A DNA stretch of 64,000 nucleotides from Durusdinium trenchii (GCA_963970005.1 CAXAMN010025695.1:555621-619620), one strand, 5' to 3'. Positions 8,600 to 19,755 are shown, numbered from the stretch's first letter. Translations and numbers: made by a program. The notes: generated by a model not told the origin, from the letters alone.

Positions 8600-9058
8600 A
8601 CCAGCAGACACACCAGGTACCCTCCTGGTTTGATCTCCGCATATCTGTAGTGGAAAGCCCTGCTCTGAGAGAGGTTCCATAAAGTGTTCACAAAATGATT
8701 GGCATCACCTTGTACATTCAGGTCGTGCTTCTTCCATAGTCTGTGCAGTCCCGGGAGGGCATGCATGTCCACTGCTTCAGCCAGTTCAAGCGATTCTTGG
8801 ACAGCCGCATGTAGTGTACCCCAGGGCTCAGTGTGCGTTTCTTGGAGGAGTGGACACGTCCAGTGAATGCTCTCCATGGTGCGTTAGCGAAACACCGAGA
8901 GCTAGGGTTCCCAACTGTCATAGAGAGATTTTGCAGGATACACTCAGTGGTTGAAGCATAAGTGTTCTGCATTCTGAACTTAGTCGAACTGGGTGAATGG
9001 CTCTTCACTGGAAGTTTGGCTCCTCCTCGAATGGTGATCACTTCCGCTCTGCGCCCGG
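8600..9058 (-). pseudogene. Inverted N-terminal half of a C19-like peptidase domain
   Basis: On the minus strand, SSRCFANAPWRAF (8940-8880 region) resembles the Cys box of ubiquitin-specific proteases. After a frame change the strand continues TEPWGTLHAAVQESL, then NVQGDANHFVNTLW, like the QxDAxEF box, and ends EIKPGGYL near 8640. The matching C-terminal half, with its His box, lies on the plus strand just downstream. In-place inversion of about 8600-9058 would make the two halves collinear. At least one frameshift makes this copy non-functional. The family call rests on motif pattern only. Confidence 0.45.
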
Positions 9059-9687
9059 TGCGGTTGGACCACGTACAACTGCCTCTTCTCATTGACTACC
9101 CTGATGACTGGCCAGAGAACACCACGTTGCAAACGCTGATGAATGGCTGGGCCAATGAAGGCCTAGGACCTAGGACAATACCTCATGGACGACAAGCCAA
9201 TCCTGGTCACCCACATTACCAGGAACACCACCATTGATGGAGTGGTCACCAAGCACAAGAAAATCCTGAATCCTACAGGACCTTCACAGCGCCCAGATCA
9301 CTCGATGGCTTTGCAAGAGCCTCCACGGAATTTGTACCAGCAGCCCTCATCTGCCATAGAGGACCCAGCCATGAATCAGGACACTACTTCGCGATCCTCA
9401 TCTATCGTGATCTCATGTGGCTGGCGGATGACGGCAAGCCACCCATTCACTTGGCACATCTCACACCACAACTCGCCAGCCAGGTGACACAAGTCTGGGC
9501 AGTCCATATTGACACGTTCCGGACGACCCAACAGGTCATCCAGATGCTCCCACCAGCAGAGGAACCAGACTTTGATCCACCACTTCATCCCAGTCCACAG
9601 AAGCGACCAAGACTTGAACAAGCACATAACCAGTTGCACTACGCCAATGTCACTTCTTTTGGCAGACAAGTCATAGACTGGTACTGA
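9059..9687 (+). pseudogene. C-terminal half of the C19-like domain, frameshifted
   Basis: Plus-strand remnants in two frames. One reads LDHVQLPLLIDYPDDWPENT. The next reads DDKPILVTHITRNTTIDG then KHKKILNP (from 9185). The last frame reads FVPAALICHRGPSHESGHYF, continuing AILIYRDLMWLADDGKP and ending VIDWY at a TGA (9687). SGHYFAILIY followed by WLADDG matches the His box of C19 peptidases (GHY...W...DD). Frame changes near 9165 and 9280 show decay. A deubiquitinase-like domain in a retroelement would be unusual, although retroelements do capture proteases. Confidence 0.5.
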
Positions 9688-10183
9688 AGTCTACATCTTT
9701 GTCGAAGCCCAACGACATGAGCAGACATGCCAGTACTACACGATCAGGGGCAGAACAGCCTTTGGAGTTCCAGCTTGGCCAAACGAAGACAACTCTGGCA
9801 CTCATGGAGGAATCCTGATTCTTGGAGATCCCACATGTGGGCCCACACCCATAAAAGCCTTCACTCTTCAAGGATGCGGCTACCAAGCCTTTCTTTGGCA
9901 AGCCACCGAGCAAACAATCCTGGTGGCGGGGGTCTATGTCCGCACCAATGAGAGCATTCAGAGTGAGACAAACGCCACCATCATTGCCAAGCTCCTTGCC
10001 TTGCTCCAGGCCACCAACCACCCCTACATCCTCATTGGGGATTGGCAAAACAAGCCCAGCGCAATCTCAACAACTGTCTTGCCATCCAAGTTCCACTTTG
10101 ACATCCTTGCACCAGACCACAGTGTGCTCTCCGGGAATGTCATCGACTTTAGTCTGTACCTTGGAGACCGCACGCATTGCTGA
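9686..10183 (+). pseudogene. Endonuclease (EEP/APE-like) domain of the retroelement, truncated
   Basis: Plus-strand frame from a GAA at 9686, reading EVYIFVEAQRHEQTC, then AFGVPAWPNEDNSGTHGGIL, then ATNHPYILIGDWQNKPSA and SVLSGNVIDFSLYLGD. Glu after a hydrophobic strand, the GDWQNKP loop (compare GDFN in endonuclease/exonuclease/phosphatase folds) and a late Asp-containing strand fit an APE-type non-LTR endonuclease. The terminal His region is missing: the frame stops at 10183, and the other frame at 10177-10359 gives only a C-terminal tail (LTLHLDIEAATKEYRQIQYF). It is out of frame with the protease half. No reverse transcriptase is visible. Confidence 0.55.
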
Positions 10184-10364
10184 CACTTCACCTTGACATT
10201 GAAGCAGCAACGAAGGAATACAGGCAGATCCAATACTTTCCAGCACTCCCAGCAACACCAGACATTGATTTCCGCTATCAGCCCCAATCCCAAGCCTTCG
10301 AGCTGTGTCTCGACGACCTGCCTACCAACGGCACCAAGCATCCACAAGAGGATCAATGAGTCAG

Positions 10365-10757
10365 CAGAGGGTCATCAGCACCTCGAATTTCCTGAAAGAA
10401 TGCAAAGGAGCCGGCACCAAGGGATCACCACCGATCCACACCTTCTTCAAAACCACACCTCCAACTCAACCAGGAGGCAACAGTGAAGATGATGCACGAG
10501 CCGGAACAGACACCCCAGCATCCTCTGCCAGGCCCAGACCGAAAAGGCTGCATTTCTCCACGCCACTCACAGAGCGGGAGGATGAGCAAGGTCCTGCACA
10601 GGCCATGACACCCAGCCAAGAAGCAGGACCCCAACCCAAGAGCATCACAACTGCTCCACAGCCACAAGTAGCGCTCCAGACGACGGAGAGTCCAGAAAGC
10701 AGTCCAGGAACCCAAGATGAGGAGTGCCAGGAAGTGATGAACGTGGAGTACTTCTAG
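10365..10757 (+). pseudogene. C-terminal part of a second CxxC ORF copy
   Basis: Plus-strand frame reading SNFLKECKGAGTKGSPP, IHTFFKTTPPTQ, PKRLHFSTPLTERE and ending NVEYF. It aligns with the second half of the 6424-7284 ORF (shared CKG.G, P.RLHF, AMTPS and a C-terminal Phe) but lacks the two CxxC pairs. So it is an N-terminally truncated copy fused to the endonuclease remnant. PPIHTFF resembles a PCNA-interaction core (I..FF) without the leading Gln; this is speculative. Confidence 0.5.
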
Positions 10758-10832
10758 GCCAACTTCCTGGGGGCGGCTGCTGCGGCCAAAACGGCCTTCG
10801 TTCAACAGACACAAAAGAGCCACTTTAGGAAA

Positions 10833-10890
10833 AATGCATACATACATACATATTTTTCAAAAAAAAATATATATATATATAATATATACA
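10833..10890 (+). repeat. (CATA)n and TA-rich tail of the second element copy
   Basis: Four CATA units at 10836-10852, then an A-run and alternating TA. Position relative to the CxxC ORF stop (10757) mirrors the first copy's tail. Confidence 0.7.
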
Positions 10891-11263
10891 TATCATATGC
10901 CATACATGGTTGGTGAGAATTTGGGCATTTGTCAGCTTTGCCATTTCCAATGGTTGGAGCCCAAAGCGTGGTTCTTTGGGGGGTCTCCTTGGACTTAGAC
11001 AAAGGACAGCTATTGGCTATGCATGCATACTGTAATGTTGTTGTATGGGGAAATATTTATTTATGGTGGGGAACGGCGGTATACATATAATTAATGTGTG
11101 TATGTTACGAAAGCCAGCCTTCGTAGAAGGCGCCAGCTGAGTTGTGTTTGGCGAACGAAGTGAGGAAGTAGGGGGTCTGGGGGTTTGGCCCGAAATTGGA
11201 AGGAAGGTTTTTGAGGTTGAGTTTTTGTGCTTTTTGAGGGGGTGGTGATGCAAGAAATGCAAT

Positions 11264-11329
11264 TTGCATCATTTGCATCATCTGATTGGTAAGGTATTGC
11301 ATCATTTGCATCATCTGATTGGTAAGGTG
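11264..11329 (+). repeat. 33-bp tandem duplication
   Basis: Two head-to-tail units, 11264-11296 and 11297-11329, differing only in the last base. Each contains a doubled TTGCATCA and ends TTGGTAAGGT. No coding meaning seen. Confidence 0.9.
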
Positions 11330-11464
11330 TAGTTTTGCAGAGGCCGATGTGTTGTAGCTTCGTGCAGCTGTGAATGCAGAACCTTTGTACAAGGTCAAAG
11401 CACTAATGAGTCTTCAAATCCGTGGTTTGCTGCACGTTCCCTGGGTCCGCGCCTGGCAACAGAA

Positions 11465-11722
11465 TTGTAGCTACCCTGGGTCCGTATATATAAATGCTAT
11501 GTTGCTATGCCTCTTACACACCTATATAAGTTCAAAGCACGAATGAGACTTCAAAACTGTGGATTGCTGTGCGTGTGTAAAGGTTACCGAGCGGCTGACG
11601 GAAAGGGAACTTGAAGTACTATATCTGGTAACTGAATTGTAGCTACCCTGGGTATCTATACCTGGCAAGGCGCCAGCTGAGTAAGAAGGGGGTTTCGGGG
11701 GGGTGGCCTGAGAAAGCACGCT
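11465..11722 (+). repeat. 258-bp direct repeat, copy 1
   Basis: Starts TTGTAGCTACCCTGGGTCCG and ends at GCCTGAGAAAGCAC. It matches 11990-12246 with few substitutions at a spacing of about 525 bases. It contains TATATATAAAT and GGCGCCAGCTGAGTAAGAAG. The short module TTGTAGCTACCCTGGGT also occurs inside it near 11638 and in the spacer near 11835. Confidence 0.9.
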
Positions 11723-11989
11723 CGAAAGTAGGTGGTGTGTAGGGGTGCACGGAAGCAAGGTTTTGGAGGTGCTTTTTGTGATTTTAAGAAATGCAATTGT
11801 GTTCGGTTGCTTGAAGTGCTACTTGACAACTGAATTGTAGCTACCCTGAGTATACCTGGCAACTGCCTTGTAGCTGCCCTGGGCCGCGCGCGCCTAAATC
11901 TAGGGCAGCCGGGAGCCAGCAAGGCGCGCGCGCGCCCGCGCACCCAGGGTAGGGAAATTGAAGTGCGATACCTGGCAACAGAGTTGTAC

Positions 11990-12246
11990 TTGTAGCTACC
12001 CTGGGTCCGTATATATAAATGCTATGTTGCTATACCTCTTAGACACCTATATAAGTTCAAAGCACGAATGAGACTTCAAAGCTGTGGATTGCTGTGCGTG
12101 TGTAAAGGTTACCGAGCGGCTGACGGAAAGGGAACTTGAAGTACTATACCTGGTAATTGACTTGTAGCTACCCTGGGTATCTATACCTGGCAAGGCGCCA
12201 GCTGAGTAAGAAGAGGGTTTCAGGGGGCTGGCCTGAGAAAGCACAC
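11990..12246 (+). repeat. 258-bp direct repeat, copy 2
   Basis: Second copy of the 11465-11722 repeat, about 95 percent alike by eye. The spacer (11723-11989) also has GC-alternating CGCGCGCG and partial copies of the same module, so the block looks like a decaying tandem array. No supported coding frame on either strand. Confidence 0.88.
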
Positions 12247-12247
12247 T

Positions 12248-14045
12248 CCTGCATGCTGCCTTTGGCCAACAACGTGTTCGTGGACAAAGAACGCTGGCTC
12301 TTGTTTTGCAGTTTCTCAGGTTGTGTAGGTATATGTATGTTTGGTATGGTATGGTATTGTAATGTAATGTAATCATTTGGTGACCCCCCCTCGCCAGCCC
12401 ACAAGAGCATGACGTTTATTCTATTCATTGGCAGCCACAGCAATCCCCCTACAATGGTGTTGCGTAACACGGATTATACGCAATGCATGCACACCTGCGG
12501 TCTTTACAAAGCGCGTGCAGCACTGGGACCTGGTGACCACAGCTCTTACACATGTCAGCGTTTACACGCCGCAACTTTTACAGAAGCCAGCGTTCACACA
12601 CCATATTGCTCTACACAAACGAGTGTTGACGCAACACGGCCTCTGCGCAAAGCCGTGTTGACAAACCTCACCACACCAGATGCTGTAGCAAGCTCTCTTT
12701 GCGACCCAGGCCACTCTTATGCGGAGCGCACATGTGACATACCACCGCGTTTGCGCAGCACAATTTGGCACCAGGCAGTTCTTACACACCACAGCTATTG
12801 CATACACCAGTGTTGACAATCCTGCAGGTGCGCCACACCGCACCTCATGTTGCAGCAGCCCCGGCCAGTCTTATGCGGAGCGTGCGTGCAACATACGACC
12901 GCATTTGGCATAGTTTTGGCACCATCTGTTATACAGCCCATTACAGCCCTGTTGCGTTTAGCTACTGCGGCTTTCAGATATTCCAGGTGACTCTCTACCT
13001 TTCGTGTTTCCCTGTCTCAAGAAATGTGTGTATGTATGAAATGCAATGTAATTAATGTAATGTAAAGTGTATATTGTAAGGTGAGTATTTATGTGTGTGA
13101 TTGTTTGTGCATGTATGTATGCATGTACGTATATGTATGCATGTCCACATCCATGGAGACTTTCGAGTTGAATGGGCCACTGTCATATTAGACGCCACCG
13201 AGTCCACATCCACTTAAATTACGTTTTCCCCTGGCACCCGCCACCGTCATGTTCTGTTAGACGCTTCCCAGTACGCTTCCCGTGTCGACGTCTCCGTCAC
13301 TATAGTGCCGTCCGTCCGGGGCTGGTCACTCGACTAGAAGGACCGAGCACGGACTCCATTTTGTAGTGCGCAAGGTGTGCGCAAACTGGACATCGTTTCC
13401 TTGATTCTGTTGAGTCCTTTGGGGGAAACTGGCATCTATCTGAATCAGAGTCAGCATGTGTTGTTCTGCAGAAGTTGTCCTTGCCCTTGAACTTGGCACC
13501 CCATCCCATCAATTGGACACCAGTGGTAAGGGTGGCATTTTACACCGGCAGCATTCTCGAAACAGTAACACCTTTAAAGTCAATCGCACAATGACAAGCG
13601 TTTGTAAACCACGCCGCGGTGACGTTTGCAAATGATTGCGGTTGTTCCAGTCCGCAAACTTTGTGAGCACTAGTGAAGTGCATTTTCTCAAACTAGAAAG
13701 AGGCATGGTGGCAGAAGCTAGCGCTGGCTTTATGCCAGCCAGGTGGTTTGGAAGTTCTTTGGAAGCACCATTCGCCCGTTGGACCAGCTGGTGCCGAGCG
13801 ATGCCTACCATATTATGCCTGGCGTATTTAGGTGGAAACTTCTCGATGCAGGTAGCTGTGGAGGATGTATTGGCACCCTATTTGGTTGTGAATCTGGAGC
13901 CCCTCAGTCCATAGTTTAGAAATGCTCGTGGGTTGGGTGGGGACTTCGCTGGTGGTTTGCAGTCCAACACCATCGATGACATCGTTTCCTCAGCTTGTTG
14001 ACCGGAACCACTTGGCAAAACACACCAGAAAAAATCGTTTCTCAG
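12248..14045. other. No gene seen; degenerate repeats
   Basis: Contains two loosely similar units about 155 bases apart (12706-12780 and 12861-12925, sharing CTTATGCGGAGCG and later TTTGGCACCA) and an alternating-purine/pyrimidine GTATGTATGCATG stretch near 13110. Open frames on both strands are short and lack splice support. Nothing else convincing. Confidence 0.5.
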
Positions 14046-14196
14046 ACACCCGGACTATGACGAGGTGGCTTCCTTAACGGAGCGCATGGATCACATGGCC
14101 AACAAGGCACGGGAGCAGCGGCTTTTGGTCACAGATGTGCGAAAATCAGCGGGGTTCACGATGATTCATGCCAACAAGGTTTTGATAAGGCGTTGA
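14046..14196 (+). CDS. Isolated exon with a DH-like HPDY motif
   Basis: After a TTTCTCAG acceptor, the plus strand reads HPDYDEVASLTERMDHMANK then AREQRLLVTDVRKSAGF and ends VLIRR at a TGA (14196). Third positions are GC-rich, unlike the flanks. HPDY followed by an amphipathic helix recalls the last helix of Dbl-homology RhoGEF domains. That is a weak hint, since no other part of such a domain was found nearby. It may be a terminal exon or an orphan fragment. Confidence 0.4.
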
Positions 14197-15859
14197 TGTG
14201 CTGAATGGTGTTTTCGCCTCCAGCAAGTAGCTTTTCAATAAATTTGGCATCGAATTATTTTTTCCGTGCCAACGTATGCAAGGGGAGCTCAAACAAATAG
14301 CGTGTAAATTTGACTCTGCAACGCAGTTTTGCTGGTAGTTTGTGCTGCTGTCATGCAGTCCAACGTGCATCCGGGCCCATGTACAATGTGCAAACATGCC
14401 AAGATGTGCTGGCCTGCAACACGACCGTTCATTCATACAACGTGATTGTGCTTGTCACCTGTTCAACATTGTTCAACGCCATGGCGCCCAATCACTCGAG
14501 CTCTAAATGTCCACTAACAAATAGCAGGTCCAGCTCGCAATTCAACAAAGAGGTGCACAAAAGTGTTGAACGGTTTGCATGTATAGTGACGCACAATCAT
14601 TTAGGACAAATCGGTGAAAAATTAACAAACAAATAGAGCTGCAAAAGTCTCACACCTAGAACGTCCAAAACAGAGCGGCAAAACCCATCACTTAGCACAA
14701 CAAAACCTCATTGTTTCTAAAGTCAGTTTGTTCTAAGTGCGTGTCAGTCACCCTAAAGGTTGGGTAAACATTTGACGCGATTGGGTTGAAATGCTGTAGA
14801 GTCCTATCGAAGTAGAGGTCACCCGGGTTCTCTAGTCAACATAAATCAAACAGCATGCTGGAAACACGTTCCCAGGCCAAAAAGGCACGAATGCAGCATG
14901 CATCGTTTGGGGCGTGTATATGTTCTAAGTGCAGGGATTTCAATTGTTCTTAGAGCAAGGCTTAGCTTAGAACGCTGATTTTTTGAGGTTTTGCCTTGAT
15001 GTGTTGTGTTTCGTTGACTTTGTTAGGTTGCCTTGATGCACTTCACCCACGATTTTTGTGAGAAGCTTGTCGCTTGGATTTGGCAACAAGGGGCCAGCAA
15101 GGGCCGTCATGGAGACGGTGAACAAACCATGGGTGTCACTTGGGCAGGCCGTGCCAATGCCAAGTGCCCCATTCAGCCCGCAACGGACAGCTCCCCGGCG
15201 CCCAGTCACTCGATATATAACTGGAGAACCGTGATTTGTTACAAGTTATAAGTTGTAAGGGAATATGAAGGCGGACAGTTTTTTGTGTGTATTTGCCACG
15301 GCATTTTCAACTAGAGAGTCATCAGTGCTGTCAGTCTCAGATTGACCTTCTTTGAGTCCAATTTTCTTTTACAAGGCTGAGTGACCTCAAACCAGGGGAT
15401 CGAATAAAGAGGTCACTTTGAAGAACCGGGTATTTTTCTAGTAACTAACACAGTCAGAAAATGACGGAGCTGGGGGCGAGTTATGTTTCAAAATGAACAT
15501 CCCTGAAAGAGGTCGTGGATGGCATATCAGTTTGCTATTCAGTGTGTTCAACAGCCAGCCAGCTGATGTCTTGAGGAATATGAATCCCAGTTGCAGATGT
15601 CGCGGCTGAAGCTTAATGAGCTGGGTGCCTTGGCTGACATGTGTGGTTGCCTGTGCTGGGTGCTGATTCACAAGTACCTGGCACTTCTGGTTGTAGTGCC
15701 TGTGTTGATGATGCTCCGAGACTGAACATTTGAATGATAGAACTGATAGAATGGAACCGACATGAACCAACCCTTCGAGGCTGCCTTTGATCTTTCCAAC
15801 TTCCCACAGTCGTTTCTGCGAAATCCGGATGTGAGACCGGTGCCTCAGCTTGGCCGAAC
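14197..15859. other. No supported gene
   Basis: Mixed-composition spacer. Short open frames occur on both strands, none with paired splice sites or coding-type third positions. No repeat longer than about 15 bases noticed. Confidence 0.5.
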
Positions 15860-15949
15860 ATGTCGAGCGGTGGGGTGTTCGGTGCGGTCGGGGTGGGGCG
15901 GCCGGTTCCCAAATTGAAGCCCACACTGAACTCAAGAACAGGCAGCCAG
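15860..15949 (+). CDS. Candidate 5' exon of an unrecognised plus-strand gene
   Basis: Exactly 30 codons from an ATG to a CCAG|GTAAGC donor, reading MSSGGVFGAVGVGRPVPKLK. Third positions are GC-rich. Phase 0 joins it to 16104. There is no in-frame stop just upstream, so the ATG may be internal. Gly/Val-rich, no domain. Confidence 0.45.
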
Positions 15950-16002
15950 GTAAGCATGAACTGCCTTGCCCACGGAGGTGTGCTGTATCTCTATAGAACT
16001 CT

Positions 16003-16046
16003 CTCTCTCTCTCTCTCTCTGTCTCTCTGTCTCTCTCTCTCTCTCT
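16003..16046 (+). repeat. (CT)n microsatellite in an intron
   Basis: Interrupted CT dinucleotide run between the two exons at 15860 and 16104. Confidence 0.95.
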
Positions 16047-16103
16047 TTGATTCTCTATTTCCATATATATTTGTTTGTCCATGGGCAGTTACAATCATCT
16101 CAG

Positions 16104-16186
16104 GTGTTGCGTTGCTATACCGGTTTCTGGGAAACCAAACGGCCCAGCACGCACACACGCCCCCAGTTTCGGAGCACCTCGCCCAG
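16104..16186 (+). CDS. Second exon of the 15860 gene
   Basis: An 83-bp exon between TCTCAG and CCCAG|GT. It begins in phase 0 (VLRCYTGFWETKRPSTHTRP) and ends with two bases of a split codon. GC-rich third positions support coding. A possible continuation starts at the CACCAG near 16260 in the matching phase (SQTVTRWCGRTSCAF). No family recognised. Confidence 0.45.
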
Positions 16187-18438
16187 GTAGCACGAAGACA
16201 CGCGAACCCATCGCGACAACTCAGCTCCTCAACGGGGTCGTGGAGACACTTGCTTTCACCAGACGGTCACAGACGGTCACTAGGTGGTGTGGTCGAACTA
16301 GCTGTGCTTTCCAAACAATATGTGCCCATGGCAAGCAAAAGACCAGGGACAATGAACTAATGCTGCAATTAATTATTAAGATCTATGTCATTTGAGCAGC
16401 CTTTCATTGTAAGACCCCAGAGGGGAGATGTTGGGATTGCAGTTCAGTACCAGAAGAGGAACTACACCGATCTCTTAGTTTAGGGAAAAAGTAACCAAGC
16501 AAGAACGGGGTCAACAAAAATGCGATTCTCATGGGCCATTCGCGTGTTGGGTGCAGTGTTTCACCAGGATTCTCCTCCAACTACGCGAGGAAAGCCCGGC
16601 AGCGCCATCGGCACTGGGCCCAGCAAGGAGGGTCGATCCGATCCGCACGGAGGGAGGAACGCACGGAGGTTGTTTTTGGATCGGGCGCCACGGGGGGAGC
16701 TTTGAAAACCCGTTGTTTGGACGGCCGAGATTGGGCGATCAGAGCGCAGGGGGCAGGCGCCTGGAGTCGAACGGGGAAATCTGTGGTTGGGGGCAGGAAA
16801 AGGAATGACAAGGATGGACAAAGGGAAATTTGAGTCAAGATTGTGTGAGCAAACTCTAGTTTTAATTTGTTCTGTAATTTGTCCTTTGCCAGGACCTATC
16901 GCCCAAGTTTGGGAACCCCATCTTTGAGGACGGCCGAGAGGAGAGAGGGAAGCAAAGCAAAGATGTAATGTGGGAAAATGACTGGTTACTATTCAAGACG
17001 ATTTAGTACAAACAATGTTTATTTCCTCCAGTGGTTCGGGCCAGGGGCAATGATATCGATCACTGATCCACGTGTCCAAACTACGAGTCTTTATTGCCTG
17101 AAAATGCGAGGCACATTCGAAGCGTTGCTTTAGCGAACATATATGGACTATATATAGGTTTCTTTGGTGCTCCGGGTGCTTGTTCCACGCTTTCGTCCAT
17201 GCACACGTTCGTCTCGAGTCCTGGTGCTTGGAGGAGTTCCCCCCCGAGTCCTCCAGTGTCGCCCAGTGTGGGGGCCGCTTTCGTCAAGGGTGTGGAGCCG
17301 CTCAGGAGCTGCGGTCGAATTGTGGAACATGGCACCTCCTAAAACAATGAGTGTTGCTCTACAATCGGGATGAAATCCAACGAACACGTGTGGCGTCCGG
17401 GTGCAATACTCAGCATGCGCCGTTTGGAAACGCGCATGCATCCCATAGGCGAAGCTGCGCAGACGACCTCCAGTCACTGCAGTCGATGCGAACGGATGCC
17501 ATGCCTGAGCTCACAACTTTATATGGCCATACTTATCGCACATACTTCATACCTCTCCATGCCATCAGAATGCGAACGTAAAAGTTAGTATCACTCGCTT
17601 TCACCGAACTGACTGCCATCGGTCGGCTGAACTTGCCAGAACTGCGGAGTTCGGCGCGGGTCCGCCGTCGCCGGTGCATGTGCCGATTCTCGCGCCCCGG
17701 ACGCAGCCGGGCCGAAAACACCGAGAGAGAACGGAGGCGAAACAGTTCAAGAGGAAAACTCACAGAAGTAGAAGCCGGTGTGAGATTGATCACAGAAGTG
17801 GAGAAATGTGTAGAGGAAAAGTGATCAGCCAAGGGGTGCCATCCACTTCCATGGGAGTGTAGAGTGTAGATGATGCCATCCAAATGATGTGACCCGACCT
17901 TGACTTGTGACGTTTCTTCCTTCGTGGTGACTGGCATTACCGCCTGAAGAGTCAATGGCCCATTTGAATCTGTTTGAATCAGCACAGTACGTTTCAGAGT
18001 AGATGGCACAGACCCCAGATGACTTAGACAGATAGGGGGTCCAGGGGGTCCATATTCACCACCGGCCTGGGAGTTGGTGGCATCTACTCTCCATCCATAT
18101 TTGCATCCGAACTGTTTGGGTGCTTGGGATCGACGCTGCCCTTGGGGCTTCAGATCTAAAGGAGTCCTCCGATGTGGTTGACATCCCAATCAAGCTCCAC
18201 TGGCTCCGGAGTTGAAGAGAAAAAGGGCACATGTTTCTCAGCTTGCAGATGAATTGAGACAAAAAACGCAAACCAACTTCTTACAAAGATCCATTCGCCA
18301 GGAGATTTTCCACCCCATCAACTCCACATCCAACCTGTAGGATATCCATCCATCCATCCATCCATCAATCTCCATCCTATTCGCCTGGATGCCCACCAGA
18401 ATCCTCACATCTTCTTGACATGCCTCACACCTTCTCAG
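16187..18438. other. No supported gene; possible MITE relic at 17980-18095
   Basis: Long frames on both strands here look like shadows without splice support. At 17982-18012 the words TTTCAGAGTAGATGGCACA match the terminal repeat of the 20119 MITE. A partial inverted counterpart (GGCATCTACTCT) lies near 18080, so this may be a decayed relative. Confidence 0.4.
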
Positions 18439-18803
18439 GTGGATCACCTGCAAAGTACCCTGGAGTGTGGTGGCTTGGCCTTGGGCCGCGGCACCTGGGC
18501 CAACGCCTACCGCTCGGCACCCCACGGCAGTCGACGGCGCCAAGCGCTGAAGATGCTTTGCGAGCTGGGCATCGTCACGGAGAAGGCGGGGATTCGGTTG
18601 GCGCAACGGTTTGGGCGACCCCTGCTTCGGTTTGCCCGCAGATTTTGGAAAATTCCCAACGAACGGGGTTATTCTGCGGGCAAGACAGTGTCCGGATCCA
18701 ACGATTTGGGTTCCTCGACTTGGGTGATGGCTGGGAGCAAGACACGTTGTGGTCGTGGATGTGAACACTGTTTTACCAGTTCCCGATATTTTGCAGATTT
18801 GAG
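18439..18803 (+). CDS. Gene G, exon with basic APHGSRRR segment
   Basis: A 365-bp exon from CTTCTCAG to TTTGAG|GTAGGT, starting phase 0. It reads VDHLQSTLECGGLALGRG, TWANAYRSAPHGSRRRQALK, and a helical stretch with RFGRPLLRFARRFWK, and ends RYFADL plus a split codon. The Arg-rich amphipathic segment could bind nucleic acid or membrane. The next exon (18931) closes the split codon. Family unknown. Confidence 0.6.
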
Positions 18804-18930
18804 GTAGGTAGGGTGTTGTATCAGACTTGTTGTTCAATCATTTAAGGCAGGCAGGGTCGGTGGTGATGAGAATTGAATTGAATCAGTTCAGCAGGACTCC
18901 TATTTGAGACCTGTCGGTTCAAGCCACAAG

Positions 18931-19182
18931 GAGTACCTCTCCAAGCTGTGTCCCAGTGACACTGCTGGAGCCCTTATTCAGACTCCCCCCCGGTGCTGCG
19001 TTCACTGCCATTGTGTGTTTCTTGTGCTTGGTTTGCACCGGCCTGTGGGGTCGACTGTTTGAGCGCTGCAAACTGCCCCAGCGCGCTGGGCCCCCGGCAC
19101 TGCCACAGGAGCTGGCTGATGATCTGACCGTCATTAGCGATGAACATATCGAAGAGCGGCTCGGTAGATTGAAGCTGATGAG
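18931..19182 (+). CDS. Gene G, exon with a transmembrane-like segment
   Basis: A 252-bp exon between CCACAAG and GATGAG|GT. It completes the split Arg codon of the previous exon (phase 2+1). It contains FTAIVCFLCLVCTGLWG, about 17 hydrophobic residues flanked by Arg, likely a membrane segment. Then comes ALPQELADDLTVISDEHIEE. A single-pass membrane protein with an acidic tail is plausible. Phase agreement makes these two exons one gene. Confidence 0.58.
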
Positions 19183-19519
19183 GTACTCTGTGGATCCACC
19201 CAGTCAGTGGATCAACGATATCGACGGTACTTTTTGTGGAGATGTTCATCGCTACAGCAGGTGGATCAGCAGCGGGCCGGAGGTGTAGACCACTGCAGGG
19301 AACCATGCCACAAATCGAGCGTTTGGATAAGAGGTACATTCCCTACGTCATGTTGATTTTGTGTTTGTTTGTTTTAAGTTGGCCTGGACGAGGGGCTTGA
19401 TGAAGGTAGGAGTCATGATGCCTGATGCAGTTAAGTTTACAGCGTGCAGACCTCGCCCATGTGTTTGGCACAGACCTGCAGCAGCTCCAATCCAGATGCA
19501 TCCGAGTAAACGCTGCCAA

Positions 19520-19580
19520 TCACTATATATATAATGTTTATATATACATATATATATATATATACACATAATACATATAT
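19520..19580. repeat. TA-rich microsatellite
   Basis: Alternating TA/CATA tract between gene G exons. Confidence 0.9.
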
Positions 19581-19647
19581 GTCCTTAGAATTCCTTAGAT
19601 GTTTGATGTTGGACAGCTTCCCAGATCATACTGCACCAGGGCTACAG

Positions 19648-19755
19648 ACTCCCAAATGTTTAAGATGTTCGGTCCAATGTCCTCCTGGATCCCTTATCAC
19701 ACCTGGTATGCGACGCCATCTCCCCGGATCGGCGGTGGATCGGCTCCACGTCCAG
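19648..19755 (+). CDS. Possible further exon of gene G
   Basis: Between GGCTACAG and CGTCCAG|GT the plus strand reads MFKMFGPMSSWIPYHTWYA then TPSPRIGGGSAPRP. Composition is coding-like. The phase link to 19182 is not established, and short intermediate exons may exist at 19261-19333. Confidence 0.35.

Noticed and set aside
11656-11943. Arg/Pro-rich minus-strand frame
   Set aside because: It spans the repeat array and a CGCGCG tract and is not preserved in the second repeat copy.
17533-18189. A 218-codon minus-strand frame
   Set aside because: Composition is not coding-like, no splice sites fit, and part overlaps a possible MITE relic.
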